DNA of 35,535 bases from CAYPIE01 sp964410665. GTDB lineage: Bacteria > Planctomycetota > Planctomycetia > Gemmatales > Gemmataceae. The DNA lies in assembly GCA_964410665.1 (NCBI GenBank), contig CAYPIE010000065.1, positions 1-35,535 of the forward strand, in the 5' to 3' direction. Made by a program: the position numbers and the translations under genes. The notes beneath the pieces were generated by a model. The model made no database searches. It worked only from the letters and a program-made list of their open reading frames with translations, and was not told the origin of the DNA. Shown here one piece after another: positions 31,225 through 35,535 of this stretch; the stretch's first letter is position 1; each line of letters opens with the position of its first letter.

Positions 31225-33585
31225 TCATGTACTCGGCAACCCCGCCCGACCAAGCCCCTCGAGCAAGCCTTGCTCCAATTCCGGGAGCAACCACCAGCGG
31301 CGCAAAGTCCGTGGCAATTCTCCAAGAGGCTGGGCACATAACTGCGTATATTTGTCCAACGCGGCTTGGGCAGCCGACCGATTGCCAAGTTGCCCCTCGA
31401 TCGCCGCTCGTAACAGCACATACCAGGGGTTATTGGCCACACCAAGCTCGCGGGCAAAACGTTGTGCTTCAGAATACTCACCACGTACATACGCCTCCAG
31501 CAAGGCAGGCACATGATACCACCCCGGGGCATGATGCGGGCACAAGCCTAGGGCTCGCTTCGCAAGTACGCTGCCCCTTGCGAAATCACCCCGACAGGCG
31601 AATAACACACCTAGATTTGCCAGTATGTCGGTATGGTTGGCGTTGAGCTCAAACGCCCGTCGTGCCGTCCGCTCAAAGTTGTCCCAGTGACCCTGGTGAT
31701 ATTCCACATTACTTCGCGCCAGAAACGCAACTGCGTTGTGGGAATCCAGTTCGACGGCCCGATTCGCCGCCTGTGCTGCACGCTGCAAGGAGTCTTCCGG
31801 CGCGGCGCTGATGCCAAAACGAAAGCCATCAACCTCCATCTGGGCGACCGCTGCCCAAATCGAGGAATCCTGCGGGGATAGCCAGACCGCTCGATCCACC
31901 GCATCCTGAGCCACTCGATGAAACTCCAGCGACAGCTCACGTCGATAAGCATAAAACGCCAGCAAGCCTAGATAGCCCGCCGTCGAGATCTGTGAAATCG
32001 GCTTGTTGACCGGCCCGCTTCGCTGACCAAATACCCCGGTCGGCAACGCCAGAGCCGCCACCAGCTTACGACTAAGGAATTCCTGGAGGCGAAACGGAGC
32101 ATGACTGCCGAGTCGCAGGCTGTAAACTTGCCCCCAGATTTGCACCCCACTGCGAGCATCCATCAGGGCCACCGCGATCCGCAACCGCTCTTGGAAGCGG
32201 CGTAAACTGCCGACCAGCAAATGCCGCACGCCAAGCAGCTTGCCCAAGGCCCGCGAGCCCAGGCCGCGTAGCCGCTCTGGATCCAGATTGGAGCGGGCCA
32301 ACACACTGAGCTCACGAAAGCGAGCCAGATCGGTGATCACAACTTCCTGCAGACCGTCGCGAAACTGCTGGTCCCAGGCCTGCTGCTCAGGCGTCTCACT
32401 ATGCACCTCAAACGGCAACACCGCCAAGCTGAGTGCCGGGGCGGGCAGTAGACGAATGGCCCCCGACAAGGGCAGCTGGGCCCGACGCATGCTGGTCTCA
32501 GGCAGCCCGACACTGCCCTCCAGCACCGCGTTCAGATCTTGATGGAACGCATCGATATTGGGGTAGCGGTCATCCGCCCGTTTGGCCATGGCCCGCCGGA
32601 CGATGGCCGTACAGTTCTCTGGGATCGTCGGATCGACCGTCCGAGGATCCGGGATGGCAGCCTCACTATGAGCCTGGAGAATCGCCAAGGGAGTTTTGGC
32701 TTCGGAATAAGGTCGTTGACCGGTGAGCAGCGTGTAATACGTCGCACCTAACGAATAAATATCCGAACGATTATCAACCGGTTCGGAGCGGCCCTGTTCC
32801 GGACTCATGAAGTCCGGGCTGCCCACCAACTCGCGTTGAGGCGAGGACTCAGCATCCACCAACTTGGCCAGGCCAAAATCGGCCACCTTGAGCCGTCCAT
32901 CGCTGGTCAATAACAAGTTTGCCGGTTTGAGATCCCGATGCACAATTCCGGCCAGATGAGCCGCACGCACGCCTTGACAGGCATCCAGCAACAACCGCGT
33001 CGCATCCATCCACGGCAGCCCGCCTCGTTCCTTCAGCAGATCGCGCAGACTGCCGCCGGGGGCGTACTCCATCACAATAAAACATACATTCTCTAATTGG
33101 CCGATTTCATAGATGGCAATCACATTCGGATGATTCAGCCGGCCGACCGTGCGTGCCTCGCGGAGAAACCAGGTGCGGATCTGTTCTTCCTCGTGCAACC
33201 AAGAGCTCGGCAACAGCTTGATGGCCACTTCGCGTTCCAGCACTGTGTCGAAGGCACGATACACAAACCCCATGCCCCCGCGTGACAACAACTCGCCAAC
33301 GCGATAACGACCCAGTTGGCTGCCCGCCAAGTTGTCGATGCCAAGATCCGGGGAAGAATCCGTGTTGGGATCGCTGTCGGCAGTGGGGCTTGGATTGGCA
33401 TGCTGGGTCAGGCCATTGCCAGCACGCGTCAACCCGGTCGGACTGGCAAGCGCTTCGGACCGGCTTTCATCATGGGCAACAAGCGGTTCGGGCGTGTCCC
33501 GGGATGGATCGCTTCGAGAGAGCTGCTCGCGGGCAAACGCCAGCAGCTCGTCATTGGATTGTGGAGGAACCATCTTCGGCGTCAT
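31225..33585 (-). CDS. Cytosolic Ser/Thr protein kinase with TolB-like and TPR domains (786 aa)
   Basis: A Hanks-type kinase. Residues 1-90 are polar and disordered; the kinase domain covers about 93-355, with SRGGMG (101-106), ATP-binding K123, VHRDLKPANLLL (215-226), intact DFG (236-238) and SPE (261-263). Residues 385-510 resemble the TolB/FlgO-like N-terminal domain found in CadC- and adenylate cyclase-type regulators (LSLAVLPFEVHSETPEQQAW, LLVGSLRRFQERLRIAVALM, ARSGVQIWGQVY). The remainder (about 530-780) has TPR-like helices (AAQAANRAVELDSHNAVAFL). No TM helix is visible, so the protein should be cytosolic. ATG at 33585 has only a weak upstream GAG; M5 (33573) is an alternative. A good sigma-70 promoter lies 150 bases upstream. 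Confidence 0.9.
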   Translation of the reverse strand: MTPKMVPPQSNDELLAFAREQLSRSDPSRDTPEPLVAHDESRSEALASPTGLTRAGNGLTQHANPSPTADSDPNTDSSPDLGIDNLAGSQLGRYRVGELLSRGGMGFVYRAFDTVLEREVAIKLLPSSWLHEEEQIRTWFLREARTVGRLNHPNVIAIYEIGQLENVCFIVMEYAPGGSLRDLLKERGGLPWMDATRLLLDACQGVRAAHLAGIVHRDLKPANLLLTSDGRLKVADFGLAKLVDAESSPQRELVGSPDFMSPEQGRSEPVDNRSDIYSLGATYYTLLTGQRPYSEAKTPLAILQAHSEAAIPDPRTVDPTIPENCTAIVRRAMAKRADDRYPNIDAFHQDLNAVLEGSVGLPETSMRRAQLPLSGAIRLLPAPALSLAVLPFEVHSETPEQQAWDQQFRDGLQEVVITDLARFRELSVLARSNLDPERLRGLGSRALGKLLGVRHLLVGSLRRFQERLRIAVALMDARSGVQIWGQVYSLRLGSHAPFRLQEFLSRKLVAALALPTGVFGQRSGPVNKPISQISTAGYLGLLAFYAYRRELSLEFHRVAQDAVDRAVWLSPQDSSIWAAVAQMEVDGFRFGISAAPEDSLQRAAQAANRAVELDSHNAVAFLARSNVEYHQGHWDNFERTARRAFELNANHTDILANLGVLFACRGDFARGSVLAKRALGLCPHHAPGWYHVPALLEAYVRGEYSEAQRFARELGVANNPWYVLLRAAIEGQLGNRSAAQAALDKYTQLCAQPLGELPRTLRRWWLLPELEQGLLEGLGRAGLPST

Positions 33586-33805
33586 GCGATGCTCGTGGGG
33601 GGGAAAACAAAAGCGGTCGCCTGCCGCAGCTCATGAGCCTGCCCGAGAAAACTCGGCTCCTCAACCGGTCATCCCTCGGGTCGCAGATTGAACAAATGAT
33701 TGCACTCAAGAAAATATTCTGCGCACAACGAACAAAATCTAGTCGAACACGCGTTTATTGTCAAATCTTTCTCTTGATAGCAAAACACACCAATAGGATC
33801 ATTCC
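33586..33805. other. Leader and promoter region of the second kinase
   Basis: 220 bases between the kinase start and the stop of the monooxygenase-fold gene. It contains the promoter at 33736-33764 and a short hairpin CCCGAG-AAAA-CTCGGC near 33647-33662. No ORF is called. Confidence 0.5.
33736..33764 (-). promoter_or_regulatory. Sigma-70 promoter for the kinase gene
   Basis: On the minus strand TTGACA (33759-33764) and TAGATT (33736-33741) are separated by exactly 17 bases. The -35 is perfect and the -10 matches four of six positions. Predicted start of transcription is near 33729, giving a leader of about 145 bases for the kinase gene at 33585. Confidence 0.65.
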
Positions 33806-34159
33806 TCAAATCGATTCCGTCGCATCGTGCAAAGCCGCCGGCGGTTTACCTTCCACCGCGACAATCTGTAAGCTGGTACCCACCACCAATCTTTGGACTT
33901 GGCTGCGAAACGCGACCATATGCCCTGCCTGTAAATGTGCTTGCAAGGCTTCCAAGGTGGTCCATTTCTCCACGATCAAAACACTATCGGAGCCAAGAAG
34001 CTGTTGCGGCGGCAGTTGCGTCACCACATCCCGAGCCGGGCCCGTGTACTCTAAACAGCCGTCCTCGGCCTGGACCTGGGGGATCAACGCCGCAAAGGCC
34101 TCAGCAAACGCAGCATAAGCACCCGGTTGGAGATGCACGGTCGCAAGGACATGAATCAT
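33806..34159 (-). CDS. Antibiotic biosynthesis monooxygenase-fold protein (putative quinol monooxygenase)
   Basis: A 117-residue ABM/dimeric alpha-beta barrel protein, the fold of YgiN-type quinol monooxygenases. Signatures: start MIHVLATVHLQPGAYAAFAE, then IPQVQAEDGCLEYTG and VLIVEKWTTLEALQAHLQAG HMVAFR, the usual order of strand, helix, EKW strand and helix. Members act without a metal or flavin on quinols, or have other small-molecule roles; the substrate cannot be assigned. ATG 34159 has GGGAAG about seven bases upstream. It is divergent from nadA and shares a 249-base regulatory region with it. Confidence 0.88.
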   Translation of the reverse strand: MIHVLATVHLQPGAYAAFAEAFAALIPQVQAEDGCLEYTGPARDVVTQLPPQQLLGSDSVLIVEKWTTLEALQAHLQAGHMVAFRSQVQRLVVGTSLQIVAVEGKPPAALHDATESI

Positions 34160-34324
34160 GGCAACTTCCCATGGCCTTCGGTCAATCGCTACTAGCCTAC
34201 TGCACCTCCTACGTCTGACAACCTCTTACCTTGGAAAATTCCTCCTATTCGCCGTTCGCGGTCTGCCTGCGGGCAGCCTGGTTGATTTTCTCCATGCTCC
34301 GTCCATAGAATTGATGAATTCCTG

Positions 34325-34362
34325 AAGTGGCTCAACACCAATATCCTAACAGTTGGCCACTT
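34325..34362 (+). promoter_or_regulatory. Hairpin in the nadA leader
   Basis: AAGTGGCTCAAC at 34325-34336 pairs with GTTGGCCACTT at 34352-34362 (eleven pairs with one bulged T), enclosing a 15-base AT-rich loop. It ends 46 bases before the nadA start. It may be an operator for a dimeric repressor or an RNA structure. Confidence 0.45.
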
Positions 34363-34408
34363 GTGTGGGTTGTTCCTCCGCCACCTAAAAAACAAGGAAA
34401 ACTTTCAC

Positions 34409-35377
34409 ATGCTTTCCTCCACCACACCCGCTTCCCAAGCCTCCCACGACGATCTGGATCTGGTCGCTGCGATTAAGCGACTCAAAACCGAGCAACAGGC
34501 CACCATCCTCGCGCATTATTATCAAGACAGCGAAATTCAAGAACTAGCAGATATTACTGGCGACAGCCTGAAACTCGCCCGGGCGGCCACCCAGGTCGAC
34601 TGTCCCGTGCTAGTGTTCTGTGGCGTGCATTTCATGGCCGAGACCGCCAAGATTCTCAACCCGTCCAAAAAGGTGCTGCTGCCCGATTTGCAAGCCGGCT
34701 GTAGCCTCGCCGATAGCTGTCCAGCAGATAAGTTGGCCCGCTACCAAGAAATGCTCCGCATTAATGGCCGTGTCTTTCAAACTGTCACTTATATCAACAG
34801 TTCTGCAGCGGTCAAAGCGTTATCCGACTGGGTTGTGACCTCCGGCAATGCCCTGGAAGTTATTCACAAGGTCCCTGCCGATGTCGAAATTCTGTTCGTC
34901 CCTGACTACCACCTCGGACAGTACCTCCAGGAGGTATCCGGGCGGCCCATGATCCTGTGGAATGGCTCGTGTATGGTCCATGAAATCTTTAGCGTCCAGG
35001 ATCTGCTCAAAGCCAAGCGTCGCTTGCCCCAGGCTAAAACTGTGGCTCACCCAGAATGCCCTGCCAATATCCGTGAACACGCCGACTTCATCGGCGGCAC
35101 CGAAGGCATGCTTGGCTATGTGGCCAGCTTTTCCGAGCCCAGCGACTTTCTCGTCGCCACGGAAGCGAACATGCTCTGGCAGTTGCAAAGCAAACACCCG
35201 CAACACCGCTACCACCCAGTGCCTGGGATCACCTGTGCCTGCAACAAGTGCCCGCATATGGCCCGCAACACCCTGGAAAAAATTCGCGATTGTTTGGTCC
35301 ATGGCGAGCCCGAGATCCACTGGCAACCCTGCTTTGACCAGGCCCGCGAAGTGCTCCAGCGAAGCCTGTTGCAGTAA
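34409..35377 (+). CDS. nadA: Quinolinate synthase
   Basis: A 322-residue cytosolic 4Fe-4S enzyme of NAD synthesis that condenses iminoaspartate with dihydroxyacetone phosphate to quinolinate. The family pattern is complete: ILAHYYQDSEIQELADITGD (33-52), CGVHFMAETAKIL, LPDLQAGCSLADSCP, WNGSCMVHEIF and HPECPANI. The three cluster ligands are inferred to be C98 (AGCSLA), C188 (NGSCMVHE) and C281 (CNKCPHM), by comparison with the known NadA cysteines. ATG 34409 has AAGGAAAA about nine bases upstream. nadB and nadC are not here. The 3' side runs into a hairpin and the 29-bp repeats. Confidence 0.96.
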   Translation: MLSSTTPASQASHDDLDLVAAIKRLKTEQQATILAHYYQDSEIQELADITGDSLKLARAATQVDCPVLVFCGVHFMAETAKILNPSKKVLLPDLQAGCSLADSCPADKLARYQEMLRINGRVFQTVTYINSSAAVKALSDWVVTSGNALEVIHKVPADVEILFVPDYHLGQYLQEVSGRPMILWNGSCMVHEIFSVQDLLKAKRRLPQAKTVAHPECPANIREHADFIGGTEGMLGYVASFSEPSDFLVATEANMLWQLQSKHPQHRYHPVPGITCACNKCPHMARNTLEKIRDCLVHGEPEIHWQPCFDQAREVLQRSLLQ

Positions 35378-35379
35378 CC

Positions 35380-35407
35380 CTTCCCGCAGCGTTTACGATG
35401 CGGGAAG
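35380..35407 (+). terminator. Hairpin just after nadA
   Basis: CTTCCCGCA (35380-35388) pairs perfectly with TGCGGGAAG (35399-35407) around a 10-base loop, two bases after the nadA stop. No U-tract follows. The right arm merges with the first GCGGGG-type repeat, so the hairpin may derive from the repeat family. Confidence 0.5.
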
Positions 35408-35409
35408 AA

Positions 35410-35525
35410 GCGGCAGAGGCGATTGCCATGCGGGGAAAGCGGCAGAGGCGATTGCCATGCGGGGAAAGCGGCAGAGGCGCTTGCGCTGCGGGGAAAGAGG
35501 CAGAGGCAGTTGCGATAAGTCAGAA
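35410..35525. repeat. 29-bp tandem repeats, right copy
   Basis: Four abutting 29-bp units at 35410, 35439, 35468 and 35497. The first two are identical (GCGGCAGAGGCGATTGCCAT followed by GCGGGGAAA); the third and fourth have diverged. They are the reverse complement of the left array and are likewise followed, on the outer side, by the CCCCCGGACT part of the palindrome. Confidence 0.88.
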
Positions 35526-35535
35526 CCCCCGGACT
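35526..35535. repeat. Truncated copy of the CCCCGGAC palindrome
   Basis: CCCCCGGACT is the reverse complement of AGTCCGGGGG at 16-25. The window stops where the loop of the hairpin would begin. Confidence 0.75.

Noticed and set aside
35410..35525. CRISPR-like array
   Set aside because: The period equals the unit length (29 bases) with no spacers, and no cas gene is present.

Overview
The window reads as a piece of a planctomycete chromosome, most likely from the Gemmata side of the phylum (inference from gene families, not from a marker gene). The evidence is a DUF1501 protein with a Tat signal, a DUF1559 pilin-like protein paired with a small lipoprotein, a sulfatase, two Hanks-type kinases with TPR-like tails, an FHA protein and a sigma-70 factor with a long extra N-terminus. 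Genes lie on both strands, several starts are GTG or TTG, and Shine-Dalgarno sites are often good. No rRNA, tRNA, transposase, phage gene or CRISPR array was found.

Layout. Positions 5-119 and 35410-35535 carry the same composite repeat (29-bp tandem units plus a CCCCGGAC hairpin) in opposite orientation, so the window looks like one assembly contig broken at dispersed repeats. From 126 to 11231 there are: a PLP aminotransferase (-) behind a terminator-like hairpin and two possible small ORFs; two coupled membrane proteins of unknown role (+); DUF2237 (-); an FtsX/MacB-type permease preceded by an FHA protein (both -); a solute-binding lipoprotein (+); a di-haem cytochrome c and a secreted protein (both -). 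From 11972 to 18130 there are: the unusual sigma factor (+), a Kef-type antiporter interrupted by an in-frame TAG (-), a Tat-exported aldo/keto reductase (-) and DUF1501 (+). From 18104 to 25384 there are: a 1104-residue kinase-TPR protein (-), the DUF1559/lipoprotein pair (-) and a sulfatase (+). From 25503 to 35377 there are: a 2-oxo acid dehydrogenase operon E1alpha-E1beta-E2 (-), cobL (-), a one-repeat PQQ-type protein (+), a kinase with a TolB-like domain (-), an antibiotic-biosynthesis-monooxygenase-fold protein (-) and nadA (+).

How genes may work together. E1alpha, E1beta and E2 form one enzyme complex; its E3 is not here. The FHA protein and the permease are probably one operon, and FHA binding of phosphothreonine fits a genome rich in Ser/Thr kinases, although no link to the two kinases here is shown. 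DUF1559 and its lipoprotein are likely co-transcribed, as are the secreted protein and the cytochrome c.

Most worth a second look: the sigma factor with three apparent extra helix-turn-helix modules, the Kef gene whose nonsense codon sits in a locally degraded helix, the possible small membrane peptide at 1517-1615 with its own terminator, the FHA-permease pair without an ATPase, and the inverted terminal repeats.
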